Below, in pieces: positions 24,561-36,283 of a DNA stretch of 64,000 nt. The translations under genes and the position numbers were made by a program. The stretch's first letter is position 1. Each line of letters opens with the position of its first letter. This stretch comes from Periconia sp. R9002 (lineage: Eukaryota > Ascomycota > Dothideomycetes > Pleosporales > Periconiaceae), in the NCBI GenBank assembly GCA_023627715.1, contig JAMAHW010000065.1:1-64000 (forward strand), written 5' to 3'. A model generated the notes under the pieces. That model did no database searches. It worked only from the letters and a program-made list of their open reading frames with translations, and was not told where the DNA came from.

Positions 24561-25099
24561 CTCGGTGCCTGTGTCTGTGCCTGTGCTATCCTCTCTAGTT
24601 AGTTACCACCTGTGTGACAGACCGTCTCTCTCCGTCTCTGTGTGTGTGTGTGTGTCCTATCCACCACCTCCACCATATTGTACATTCACTCTCCCGCCCT
24701 CTACCAACTCATCAATCCACCGTTCCTCCATGTAACTCGACACCTGGCCCATCTCCACCACTGCTGTCTGCGCCCGCGCCCGCGCCCGCTCATCCGTTGC
24801 TTGATCCTCGATCCGCAACCCTCGACCCTCGACGCACAACCCACAAACGCCCGCATTCACACACACACTCTCCTCCCTCGCGCACTTCGTCGCCCCCCTT
24901 CCCATTTTCCTCCACAACCACAACCTCAACCTCCCATAGTCGGGCCTTTCGGAAACTGGCCCTGTATATCCTCGTCTTCCCATATCCGTCGCCAATTTCA
25001 TCCGCTGTCCCGTCGACCCTGAATTCGCCTTCGCTGCTTTCACACACTACTCCACACAACAAGCATAAAAGAGGCAGAGGGCAATTTCCTTGATCCGCC

Positions 25100-28000
25100 A
25101 TGGACTCGCCAGGCGGCTATCCAGAGTCGCCGCTCGCCGAGGACGATGTCGTCTATCCATGCAAAGGTTGCGGAGAGGTGCGAACCATGCCTCCCTTCAC
25201 ACACATTCCCCCCAACCCAGCTAACATGGCCCTTTCCAGATTCTCGAAGAGGGAAAAGCATTCGAGCTAGGTATGTGTACCACGCTTCCGGGTTGCGACA
25301 AAAACGCTCCACTCTTGGTCAAATGAGACTGACGTAGCCTCCTCTGCACAGCTGGCAATCGGTGGCATATCGACTGCTTTCGCTGCAACACGTGCGGCAC
25401 TCTCCTCGACTCGGACGCAAACCTCCTTCTCCTCGGCGATGGTTCCCTCATCTGCAACAATTGCACATACAGCTGCAACCACTGCGGCAACAAAATTGAG
25501 GACCTGGCCATTTTGACCGGCGACCAGGCTTTCTGCGCCAATTGTTTTCGATGCAGGAACTGCAAGCGTAAGATTGAGAACCTGCGTTATGCCCGCACTT
25601 CTCAGGGCATCTTTTGCATGACGTGCCACGAGTCGCTCATGGCACGTCGAAGGAAGAAGACCAAAAAACCTCCCGCATCCACAGTTGCGCCAAAGGTCGA
25701 CAAGTCCTTGCCCGCCCTGCCTCCCAACGCTCCCCAGCCCTCTTCTCAGTTTACCCCCGATCTAGACACTCCGTCCGAAGCCTTTTCTGAGCCACCAACC
25801 ACCGAGGTGTCTCCCAGGCCTCACCCCAGGAGAAACGAGTCGTCAACAACCAGTTTCAGGCGCGATGCATCCCCCAACTCGCTGCATACCCTTCGCACCG
25901 GTATGTTTGCTTCCCCAGGTTTGAATGTTCATGTTGCTAACAAAATCGTTTGCAGACAACCAATCATTGTCCTCTTCGGGGGCGTTCAAAGATGCAAACC
26001 ACTCCGAGGCCTCGGATATGGGTGAAGACCATGGCATTTTGCTTCCCTTTGCACTCGATCCCAATCCTGCTCCCGGACCCTCGCCTATTCACAACAAATC
26101 CCATACCAGACCTGCTGCGGATCCAAAGTCCTCCCGTGACTACTTCAACCGACCCGGCGCGGCCGGCCACCGAGAGCACCTCAAGGAGAACAGGTCCCGT
26201 TCCGCCTCAGCCGAACGTCACCCCAGTTCCAGTCCTCACATCGCCTTCCAGGAGAAAGGAAGGCAGAATTCAGAGCAGATCATTGATACATTGCGGAAGC
26301 GCAAGGACACAACCAACGAACCCCCCGCCCCCGCGCCAGACCGTACACGAAGCCAGCATGCCTCGCCTGCTCCTTCCCAGCCATCTGATACATTCAAGCT
26401 GCAGGAAGTCCCCAAGAACAAGAGGGCGGAAGCCAGGAAGAATTCGGTGGCCAAATCTCCTCCTGCTCACGGTTCACCGGCTACTGATATGGATGGAAGG
26501 CTCATGAGCCCTGCTGCCGACTCCCAGAGCGCCTCGCCGGCACCGCTGGATTCTCACATGCGCGATGAATCGTCTTCTACGTCTGGCTCTTCGTATAGCT
26601 CAACGCAGCGTGTTGAGCGTCCATTGCGTGGCGATTCCCTCGCAAACGCACTCCGACCTACCGCCAATTCGGCTGCTAAAAAGGACATGCCCGCAGCTTC
26701 GCCCACCACGCCGACCATGACTCAAAACGATCGCAATCTCTCCGTTTCCGACGCTCACCCGCAACAGAATGGCGGCTCTGCCATCACAAGCCCCGCTGAT
26801 GCGATTTCTGGCAGAGGGATGACTGAACCTCCCATCCCACCACAGCGTTCCGCTGGTCGGCCTGCCCCACAACCTTCTGCCTCTGATAACTTCATATCCC
26901 CTCGTGCACCACCCCACCCCCCTCCTCCTCCACATACCCACAGGCCTTCCGATTCGACCAGCACAGTAACGAGCGAGACTGTGTCTTCAGGGGCCCTGCC
27001 TCGCTACAGCGCGCAGGGTGATTTCTCCATGGACGAGGACTTTGCCCGCCTACTTTCTAATCAAGAAGGCCAAGAAAAGGAGGGTGGAGTTCTGCGGAGA
27101 GTTTCGAATGCAATGTCAAAGCATGGCCGTAGTTTTAGTGATCGCGGTTCCATCAACCAGCGCGGCCACAAGAAATGGCCGACGAACGGTTCCATAGACA
27201 TCAGCAGCCCCACCATGCCCTCGCCCGATTCGAAGGAAGAAAACGTGAATCTTCGAAATGAATTGCGTCGGTGTCAGCAGAAGATTGCAGAACTCGAAGC
27301 AGAGAAGAATGGCCTGCAGGAATCAGTTCACAATGCTGCAGATCTCAAGCAGGCCAACACCATGCTGCGGGAAAAGCGAAACACTATGGCGGTCCTAGAT
27401 ACTCAGCGAGAGATGGTGATTCGTGAGCTGGAGATCATGACAGAGCATCTCAAACGCGCAAAGGAGAGCAGCAGCTCGATCGATTACAACCAGCTCAAGT
27501 CGGATGTCATCAGGGATTTTGCCAGCGCCTTGCAAAAGCTCAAGGACCAAATGGGTGGTCAAATCGAGGATCTCATCACAAAGCGAGCTGCTCTCACGGA
27601 TGAGATCTCCAACCTGATCCAGATGAAAGACAAGGGTTTCCAGGAATACGAATCTCTCAGTGCACAAAACAAGAAATTGCAAGACATGAACCAGAGCCTC
27701 ATCGAGTCGATTCAAGGTACGCTGAAGAACAATAAGCAGCCAAACGGTCACCAAGCCCTAGAAGCAGCTCGATCTCCAGCGAACGGGCTTGGAATCTATC
27801 AATCCCATCACAAAGGCGGAAAGTCGGAGATATCGTTCGATACTCAGCTCATGCCAAACGAGCCGTCCTACTCCAACTTGCATGAGCCCGAAGGCGAAGC
27901 CACCGTGGCTCAACCTCAAGTAGTCAACATCCGGAAGGGCAAGCCAACCAAGTTTGCCAACTGGAAGAAAGGTGGACAGGCTATGAAGAGTGTCACCAAG

Positions 28001-28990
28001 GGCTTCAAGGGTGCGTTCGCTGCCTCTGAGCCTAGGCGTGAAGATGAGTACAACGGCAGCAGCAACAACAACAACAGTGTTAAGGTCATTGGTACGCCGT
28101 ACGGCACCACGCATACGCAACCGGATCTTGCTTCACTGGCAGGTTCAACCGTCGCTGGTTCGATGAAGTCCAAGGAGGAACCGGCCGCCCGTAACTGGTT
28201 CAGCGGAAAGAACACACCTAGTAAACCACAGGACGGCCGATTCAAGCCCATGCAGCACAGTAACGGCAGCGGCAACCTGCAGGAGAACAGCACAGGTCTC
28301 TTCGGAAATGAGCTGACTATCCGATGTGACATGGAGAAGCGCATGATTCCAGCAGTCGTCAGCCGCTGCATTGAAGAAGTAGAGTCTCGAGGTACGCTCA
28401 TGCATATGATTGTTATCATTATATGCTTGCTAACCAGGTAATAGGCATGGACGTGGAGGGAATTTATCGCAAGAGCGGTGGCAGCTCGCAGGTGGCTCAA
28501 GTGAAGCAGGGATTTGAAGATAACGAGGAATATGACATCTCAGATCCCGATCTTGATATCCACGCCGTTACCTCTGCGCTGAAAAATTATTTCCATCGAC
28601 TACCCATTCCCTTGATCACTTACGAAGCCTACGACGCGTTTTTGGCTGCAGGCTCGCACTCCGTCCCTGGACAGAAAGCCAAGGCCATGCACGAAGCCCT
28701 CCGAGACATTCCTCGTCAACACTACGATACTCTCCAGTTCTTGGTATTCCATTTGTCGCGTGTCATACAGCATGCCAAGGAAAACTTGGTACGTTATGGA
28801 ACTTGTTGGTGAGAGGACGTACAACTAACGATGAACACAGATGACGCCACTTAATCTCGCAGTCGTGTTTGCGCCAACCATCATGCGCCCGTCAGACATT
28901 GCTCGAGAACTAACCGATATGCAAGCACAACGGAATGCAGTCCAGGCTCTGCTCGAGAATCACAAGAATATTTTCTTTGATGAAGAATGA
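25100..28990 (+). CDS. LIM-domain Rho GTPase-activating protein (Rga1-like)
   Basis: Six exons: 25100-25177, 25240-25270, 25352-25900, 25956-28391, 28445-28788, 28841-28990; 1,195 residues. Two LIM zinc domains open the protein: CKGCGE...WHIDCFRCNTC...CNNC at about 21-75 and CNHCGNKI...CANCFRCRNC...CMTC at about 77-137. A long Ser/Pro-rich disordered region follows, with PPHPPPPPH near residue 540. A coiled coil lies at about 644-810. The C-terminal RhoGAP domain starts near LFGNELTIRCDMEKR (about 1005) and contains the arginine finger in GIYRKSG (about R1040) and NLAVVFAPTIMRP. This LIM-LIM-coiled-coil-RhoGAP order is that of fungal Rga1-type regulators, which switch off Cdc42/Rho at growth sites. 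GTPase specificity is inferred. Exon 2 is only 31 nt. Confidence 0.95.
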
Positions 28991-30664
28991 AAAGATCATC
29001 ATGTAGCCGCCGGCTAGCCCCCCGTCGATTCGATACGCACGGCACAGTCCATGCCTCTATATAATTCTGTACAAACTAAACGGCTGATCTCCAACACATG
29101 CATACCTGTCTCGACGTTTTTTCCTATCTGCCGTCGACCCACAAACTGTGTCCATGGTCTCTCTCCCCAATCTAAGTGCACATGATCGTGGATTTTCGCT
29201 GGGGACTCCTACCATGTCTCGACATATGAAACTGCGTACATCTTCTCGAGCTCTACATTTGACGATTCCACGGAAAAAAAATTCTGGCAATACTTATGCT
29301 CGGCCGAGTCTCCCTTGGGCTTGCTAGAGTCTTTGTAGCGAGGCGTCTTGTTCTTATCCCAGAGAGCGAAATCGATGTCGCAGTTTTTTTTTTGGCACCA
29401 ACCACGCTCTGTTTCCTTCGATCAGGGGATTTCGAAACGATCCCGAGCTTTCCACCGCGAAAAACCCCTCTTCTACGAGTCGGCTTGAGATGATACCTTG
29501 GGGCCTTTTTCATCTTCTTAGCAAGGGAGGTCTGCTGCTTTTTTCTGACCTCGTTTGGATAACTCGATCAGTCTTACTCCCCACCCAACCACCTTCCTCC
29601 CCCCCCCCCCCAAACTGATCTGTACCTTTTTTTTTCTTTTTCTTTTTTTAAACCCTCCCTCATCCACCTTTTGATTATACCCTTGAGGGTTCCTTATCCT
29701 CCCCTTTTGGTCGCGCCTCTCAGTGGGTGGATGAGGTGAAACCGAGGGGGACGTGTTGCATATGAATGAGCCAGTTAGTTTTCTTTAGCAAGCGAGCGAG
29801 CGAGCGAGCGAAATCTTGTATACGAAGAGGAGGGATTGATAACGAAAAAGGAGGGAGGGGGCATTTGTATTTATTCATTTCATGGTTTTTTCTTGGTTGC
29901 TTTTTCGATGATAATTTAGTGATACCTTTTTTCTTTTCTTTCGTATGTAACGAGTTAAAAAACTGCCAACCATCTTAGGTACTTTTTTTTTTCTCCCCAT
30001 TTGAGTGACTTGTTTTTCTATGCTATGGGTTATTGTTTTATGAAAAAGTGTGGATTCGTACTTTACGGTTCGTGAAGTATAGTTATACCTGGTTGACCAT
30101 CAGTCCACCTCTGTTCTCATTCTAGCACTGCACGTTGCACATATACCCGGTGTGATAAGTATGTGGGTTCTACCAGACCAAGTGAGGTAGAAAGAAATGG
30201 TAATTAGTGGCGAATGCTCATGAGCGATATCAAAGCAGGTCCGCCTTTTCCCCAACACAATTAGCATAATGATGTAACCGACGGTGCTTCAGACGTTCCG
30301 AAAAGGGTTGGATTTGGTATATACACAGATTAAGAGAGCAGGAAACACCAGGTACAAAATCAATCCGCCCGCATAGGTGCGCCGTATTCCAAATGCTCCG
30401 CACAAAGCTCCGGAAAAGACCCTTCTCCTCCTCCCCCTCCCAGGAAGCGGAAAGAAAAGCCGATACATGAGATGAGAGACATACAAGCCGTACTGCTATT
30501 GCGAATAAGAAAGACATGGATATTTATGATGTTTCAGAGAACAGCAGCCTCGAAGAGTGGAGAACGAACATCTAAAGCTTTGTCGTTTCGGGTTTATCCT
30601 CTTGATTAAATCGGGAGAGTCGAGTCTTCAAAACAGAGAGGCAAATGATGCGCAGATGAAGAAT
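28991..30664. other. Convergent intergenic region, homopolymer-rich
   Basis: This 1.67-kb gap separates two convergent genes, so it is mainly 3' flank. It contains repeated T and C runs (about 29384-29394, 29600-29650, 29980-29992) and a GCGA tetranucleotide run at about 29791-29811. No coding frame or RNA gene is supported. Confidence 0.55.
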
Positions 30665-31461
30665 CTACTTTTTGGGCGGGTACTTCTTGAAGAAGTATCT
30701 GATTAAAGAAGTTAGTTTCCCTATCCGATCTACAAGTCTCCATGCCAGAGAAAAGTTGTGTGGGGGTGGAAAAACAACTTACTGTGATACGTAGTAATCC
30801 GCTACACCAAACAAGCCCACGACACCGGCCCAGGCACCAACCACCTTCCAGGACAACTCATCTCTCACGTACTTCCTGTACGCGCCCACACCGAGGACCG
30901 TTCCGAGGATACCGACCGTCAGCGCATTGCCCAACACAACAGGGTTGTCGCTGTTGGCCCTCGCGTACTGGCCTCCTCGAGACGCCTTAGCTTTGGCCTT
31001 GTCGGCGGCTTCTTGTGCCTTTTCGCGGGCTTCACGGGCCTCGGCTTCGCGATCGATGCGCTCGGCTTGCGTGTCGGTCTTGATGGATTGAGATTCAAAG
31101 TCGGAGGGCACCGAGGAGACGTGGGGGGAGTCAACATCGATGAGCGACGCAACCGAGTCATCGGACTTTTCCACTACAGGCATCGGTGGAGCACGACTAC
31201 ATGGGACTAAATTAGCATGTGATGAGGCATGGAATGAGGTGATGGTGATGTTTTGCAATCGGCTGTCTTGGTCTTCGAAAGCTTGAGGGTTGCATGTGCG
31301 AAGACGACGCGAATCAACAGGCGCGACGAGTTGGATGCCAGTGGGGATGACTTACGCCTAGAAGTAGATTAGCACCACCAATGGCAATATTGCAGAAGAT
31401 TTCAACTTACTTCTTCAGGGCTCTGCTTGGGCCCTTTGGCGGCGGCATCAGCGTACGACAT
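30665..31461 (-). CDS. OM14-like mitochondrial outer membrane protein
   Basis: Four exons: 31461-31411, 31357-31356, 31196-30783, 30698-30665; 166 residues. The start MSYADAAAKGPKQSPEE, the conserved SLIDVDSPHVSSVPSDFESQ and the charged helix REAEAREAREKAQEAADKAK match the fungal OM14 C-terminal-domain family. Two hydrophobic segments follow, VVLGNALTVGILGTVLGVGA and WKVVGAWAGVVGLFGVADYY, then the short tail QYFFKKYPPK. OM14 is an integral protein of the mitochondrial outer membrane; in yeast it acts as a receptor for ribosomes carrying nascent chains. Exon 2 is a 2-nt exon (GC): joining exon 1 directly to exon 3 shifts the frame into an early stop. Including it gives EE-A-RAPPMPVVEKS. It is followed on the same strand by no other gene, and MIA40 lies immediately upstream. 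Confidence 0.85.
31356..31357 (-). other. Apparent 2-nt microexon (GC) of the OM14-like gene
   Basis: On the minus strand, intron 1 (GTAAGT at 31410 to CTTCTAG ending at 31358, with TGCTAAT before the acceptor) is followed by only G-C. A second perfect donor, GTAAGT, starts at 31355. Intron 2 ends at CATGTAG (31197), also with a TGCTAAT branch-like site upstream. The two bases complete the alanine codon GC|T and restore the frame. Confidence 0.75.
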
Positions 31462-31952
31462 GGTTGCTGTGTTGGAGATTTGGGTGGGTGGTGGTGTAAG
31501 TGGTGAGTACAAGGTACAAGAGAGCTCAGAGGATAGATAGATGTCGAAGAGCGGGCGAGGTGGGAGATAAAAGGATCGGTCGTGTGATGAAGACGGAGTG
31601 ACAAGGCGTGCAAGGAGAAAGCAGGCTGGCAGTCTGGTCGCCCTCTGATGGCTGCGGGTCGGACAAGGTAGCTGTTAGCGCCCTACGTCATTGAAACGCA
31701 GCCATTGCCGGCCAAAGCCAGAAGCACATGCACCAAACCATTGAATCATCACGATACATATTAGTCAAAAAATGTACACGTTCATGCAGAGGCGGTTCGA
31801 GGTACTTGTATTACATATAATGTACATGTTTTTTCTTCAACAGAGCAAAGATTCGCCCCATCCCAAGAAATGCCACCCAAAATCCGTAAGCCACGCTCTC
31901 TAAAAATGCTTAATGAGGAAATGGTTTTATCGTACAGTCCATGGTTATCCGT
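31462..31952. promoter_or_regulatory. OM14/MIA40 intergenic region
   Basis: This 491-bp gap between same-strand genes holds the 3' flank of MIA40 (right) and the promoter and leader of the OM14-like gene (left). No specific site is claimed. Confidence 0.45.
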
Positions 31953-32964
31953 CTATTTTCTGTCGGCCGCCTCTTGTGTCGCATCATGCGCCGCCTTGGG
32001 CACGACGGCTTCCGAATTGCTCACAGCCTCATCCTTTGTCTTCTCGGTTTTCGAAGACTCATCGGGGCGGTATGATTCGGGTACCAAGCCGTTGGGATCC
32101 GGGTTCGAAGGTTTTGTGAGGCCGTGCTCCTTCGTAGTATCCGCGAGCGACTGTGACGATGTAGCGTCAATGGTTTCCGCCGCTGCAGCAGCTTCCTGAG
32201 CATCATCATCTTCGTCCGAATCTAGTTCAGCACCATAGATCTCCGGGTATTCTCGGAAGCAGTTCTGCATGTCCCTATACCGACATTAGCATACCACAAT
32301 CTCAACCGTTGCATTCGAGGCAAGACATACTTGAACTTCTCAATGCAGTCCATGCCCTTGGGCTCCTCTGTCGAGTACACGAAGCAACTGAAGGCAGCCT
32401 TGAACTGCTCTCCACAAGGGCCATCTGCCATGCCACCTAGACACGGGCAGTCCCAGTTGATCTCTCCAGTCTCGGGATTAAATGCTCCTTGCTGATCAGC
32501 CTCTTGCTCTAACCCTTCTACGCCACCAGCTACGTCGCTCGCCCCGGAAGTCACTGCCGCTTCTGTTGTGTCTGCTGCATTGTTCGCTTGTGCTGCCTCC
32601 AGTTGGGCTTTGCGTTGTTGTCGTTCCTGGGCTAATGCTTCGAGCGTGGGGAATGTCTCTGTTTCTTCGTCGGTCTCTGGTAAGGGCTTTACAATCTCTG
32701 AGTTTTTGTCAGCTACCGTCCATGACCGCTCCATTCCCACTAGAGATCACACTCACGTCCCGGTTCCTCAGCAAAGACTTCGGTAGTATTATAGTAATAG
32801 ACGACTGCACCAGCAATGCCGATTCGTGCCGCTAGATTCTTCCAACTCCTGGACTTTTGGGACGGCGGAGCTGTGGAAAGGTAGCGCCGTGCGGGCGCGG
32901 TCGCGCGCGGGACCAGACGCGCTGCCGCTGGGCGCGCAATCAATCGTGTTGCAGGCCGAAACAT
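31953..32964 (-). CDS. MIA40: Mitochondrial intermembrane space import protein MIA40
   Basis: Three exons: 32964-32757, 32697-32331, 32274-31953; 298 residues. An Arg/Ala-rich mitochondrial presequence ([17 protein letters not shown]) precedes a short hydrophobic anchor near [12 protein letters not shown], the inner-membrane arrangement of fungal Mia40. The catalytic domain has the redox-active CPC motif at about 153-155 (NWDCPCLGG) and a twin CX9C pair: [11 protein letters not shown] and CIEKFKDMQNC, the second spanning intron 2. Mia40 oxidises and traps small cysteine proteins entering the intermembrane space, working with the sulfhydryl oxidase Erv1. The acidic, low-complexity linker and tail are normal for fungal versions. 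A CCAAT box lies about 130 bp upstream. All essential cysteines are present. Confidence 0.97.
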
Positions 32965-33849
32965 GATGGAAAGTAAAGGAAAAGACTGAAGAAACTCCAA
33001 AGAAATTGGCGTCGAAGGTGATGCAGACGATGGAACACTCTTGCGCAAAAGTGGTTGCTTGCGCAGGGGAGATTTCTAAGCTATTCAAAGGCGATTGGCT
33101 GGTTACTAGATGCTCCCCTAACCCTAAACGGGAATGGGTAGCTACTACATATAATACAACGGTAACTACTTTTGCATGTCAGAAAGGAAGGATGGAACAT
33201 AATATCGATTAGAGAACATATAGGAAAGACGTGCTGTTGCTACTGATAATCAGAAGAGGTGAGCAAGCTGGAGGATACCGTCAACATCCTAGCTACGAGC
33301 ACTGAGGTCTCAAGTGCTACAATTGTGTCCAATTCTTTACATATGCTGCAAACAAAGTCCCTAAACTTGTTTGCGGGACACATCTCTCCTCTTTCGCTGT
33401 TAACTTAACTATCTTGGACGCCATGAAGGTCTAGTCAATTCTTGATAAGCCAAAGAAAATGAGTTAGAAGGGAGGGGGGGCGCATAGAGAGTATTATCTT
33501 AATCGTTTGTCTTCTGCAATGTACTAGATAAAGGTGACGGAAACGAAGACTAAAGGGCAGGCATTGTGCCCCTCTGTGAGGTCGGAGTGTGGTTGAAAAA
33601 GCATAGTGGCCGCATTGTAATGTACAGATTGGAATCGCCCCTAATCCGCCATCTTCCCGAAAAGAAAATCGCATCTACTCTGGCTATTGCTATTAGCCCT
33701 CCATCGTGGTTGCTTACTCTTCAAAACGCCTACCCATCCTCCTTTACCCTCAGGGCCGGCCTGGTATATAGAGCCACTGCGGCCATTACGACCTCCCGGC
33801 GAAAAAAAAGTATTCATAATATCCACCCTCTTTTACCCTCGCCAGACAA
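32965..33849. other. FIS1/MIA40 intergenic region
   Basis: This 885-bp gap between same-strand genes contains the MIA40 promoter on its left, including a CCAAT box, and FIS1 3' sequence on its right. The open frames here overlap FIS1 antisense or are low quality. Confidence 0.5.
33094..33098 (-). promoter_or_regulatory. Candidate CCAAT box upstream of MIA40
   Basis: AGCCAATCGC reads on the minus strand about 130 bp before the MIA40 start codon. CCAAT boxes bound by the Hap complex commonly regulate fungal mitochondrial genes. A five-base match alone is weak evidence; position and orientation make it plausible. Confidence 0.35.
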
Positions 33850-34438
<589 letters not shown>

Positions 34439-34796
34439 TTTGACGAGGAAGCTCGGGCGGGAAAGAAACAGAGAGAGAGAGATGATGCGAGAGACAGCGA
34501 GGCGTGTATGATGTCGTACAGTGATAAATCGGTACCTAGCTGGATGCAGTTTGAAGCACAGCCGGACGGTAGAACATGTGACTGACCCCCAGTGACGTCG
34601 CGTGGCCGAAAGTTGCAGGGCCTACCTTCGAGGTTGCCGGGGAGACTGCGCACGGTCCAACTCCGCATCCAAATGTCAACACCACGCCTTGCCTTCATTC
34701 TATCGCGCTGCACCGTCCTGCGTATACAATACACGTTCGCAACACACGAAACTATCTGCACATTCAACTAGATTTCAGGATAAAAAAACCGTAAAC
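34439..34796. promoter_or_regulatory. Bidirectional FIS1/SPC24 promoter region
   Basis: The two start codons are only 358 bp apart and face away from each other, so both promoters must lie here. TGACGTCG at about 34593-34600 resembles a CRE/bZIP half-to-full site and sits nearly midway. No other site is claimed. Confidence 0.5.
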
Positions 34797-35585
34797 ATGC
34801 TCCTTGACGAGGACCCAGCATCAGTACGTATCCCTACCACAACTCCATCGCGACACCAACAGCAGAAGGGAAATTGAGGAGAATGAGCTAAAGACCAAAC
34901 TAACACACCATTCCAGCTCATTGCGCAGTGCACTTCACATTTCAAACTCGACTCGGATCGCGCCTCCCTCCTCCGCATATCCGACTCGCTCAACACCCTT
35001 TCCTCCTTCCGCCAGCAACACCTCTCATCCCTCCAATCCACCCTCTCGCGCCTCTCCCGCACCCATCAGACACTCTCCAGCAACCACAGCCATACGCTGT
35101 CCCAACACAACCCGACCACACATGCAGCCGAGATACTCCGCCTCGATACTGAGAAGTTCAAGACGGCGAAGCAGGCCAGTGATCTGGAAATGGAGGGGGA
35201 GAGATTAGAGGCGGAGATGGCCAGATTGAGCGGCGTCTTGAGTGAGCTGGAGTTGGAAGGGGTTGAAGGCGGAGAGAGGGAAAAGACGATTGAAGAGGAT
35301 GCCACTGTGTACGTTCTTTCTCTTCCACCTATGTCATACCGCATTTGCTTCCGGCTATGTCTACCCGTTGAAGGTAGAGTGTGTTGCTGACATCCTGCCA
35401 CGTAAAATAGGCTTAAACTCAAGGTTTACCGCACATTGGGCATCGACGTCGAGGCCGATCCAACCACCGGCCAGTACAACAAAGCTATAATCCGGAACGC
35501 TACCAAGGGAGATGTGCACGTAGTCAACATTGATCCCAAGTTTTCACGACACTTCTATACCAATTATTTCTGGCGAACCGTGTAG
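34797..35585 (+). CDS. SPC24: Kinetochore protein Spc24
   Basis: Three exons: 34797-34823, 34917-35308, 35411-35585; 197 residues. The N-terminal two thirds are a coiled coil (FRQQHLSSLQSTLSRLSRTH; LEMEGERLEAEMARLSGVL). The last 55 residues form the globular RWD-like head: LKLKVYRTLGIDVEAD, ending PKFSRHFYTNYFWRTV. This is the Spc24 subunit of the Ndc80 complex, which pairs with Spc25 and links Ndc80/Nuf2 to the inner kinetochore. Size and architecture are normal. Introns have GTACGT donors, and exon 1 encodes only nine residues (MLLDEDPAS). Convergent with the GYF-domain gene. Confidence 0.95.
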
Positions 35586-36283
35586 GATCGGGAAAAGGCG
35601 CGCGTGGGTAATGGGCACATGAAACGAGATGCTTCCTATGAATTTTCAGTGTACACTTGGATCCATGTGGTTGGATAGGTTTTTTTATCATGCATACGGA
35701 ACGGAGTCTCGGGCGTTGAAAGGGTCGCGCATCTTGCGGAGTGCGCACACTGGATCCAACGATGGAGGCACCTCACTAGCTACTGAAATTTGGCGTTGAA
35801 ACAGAGGCATGCAGCTGGGTTTAATCGTTGAATAGACAATCTTTTTCCAACTGTTTGTAGAATGAGTGATGGTCGAAACACAGATTCCGGGATGCAACCT
35901 CTGGGCTTCTTCATGTGAATGAGCCGGGACCGAATAAATATCTACGACATACAGTGCTGTTCACCCTGAACATCACAGCCAAGATATCTTCACGACAACA
36001 GAAACGTAAACAACGCTATAAGACAGCTGATTAGGTATGCAGCTATTGTTCTCAGCCTACACTCTCCGACACAACATCACGCTTTCCCAAAAGACTATTC
36101 AAACAAGTAACTTGGACTGTTTTCGCACGATCTGTGATGTTTTACATGTGACTGACAAGAGAGTGAGCAAGTCATCTGTCCCTGAAGCTCGAGCGTCAAT
36201 AGTTACAAACATCAGACAAAACACCTCCATCCAAACCAGGCGAAACCCACCACGACTACTAAGCTAATATATGCCACTCGTGG
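35586..36283. other. Convergent intergenic region
   Basis: This 698-bp gap between SPC24 and the GYF-domain gene is 3' flank of both. No repeat, RNA gene or coding frame is supported. Confidence 0.5.

Larger units (their letters stand above)
20611..25099. other. 4.5-kb stretch without a supported gene
   Basis: THI4 3' flank on the left and the leader/promoter of the LIM-RhoGAP gene on the right. Frames of up to 130 codons on both strands lack domains or exon logic. Landmarks are a GTTTCTAAGAAAC palindrome at 20756-20768, a GGTACCTACCT motif at about 21219-21229, a GGA run at about 21298-21311, pentanucleotide microsatellites near 24466-24560 and a TG run near 24639-24655. From about 24660 to 25080 the plus strand is strongly C/T-rich, typical of a fungal promoter or leader. 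An unannotated RNA cannot be excluded. Confidence 0.5.

Noticed and set aside
24614..25093. Plus-strand open frame of 159 codons before the LIM-RhoGAP gene
   Set aside because: Low-complexity Pro/Ser/His translation of a C/T-rich leader; fits promoter or 5' untranslated sequence better.
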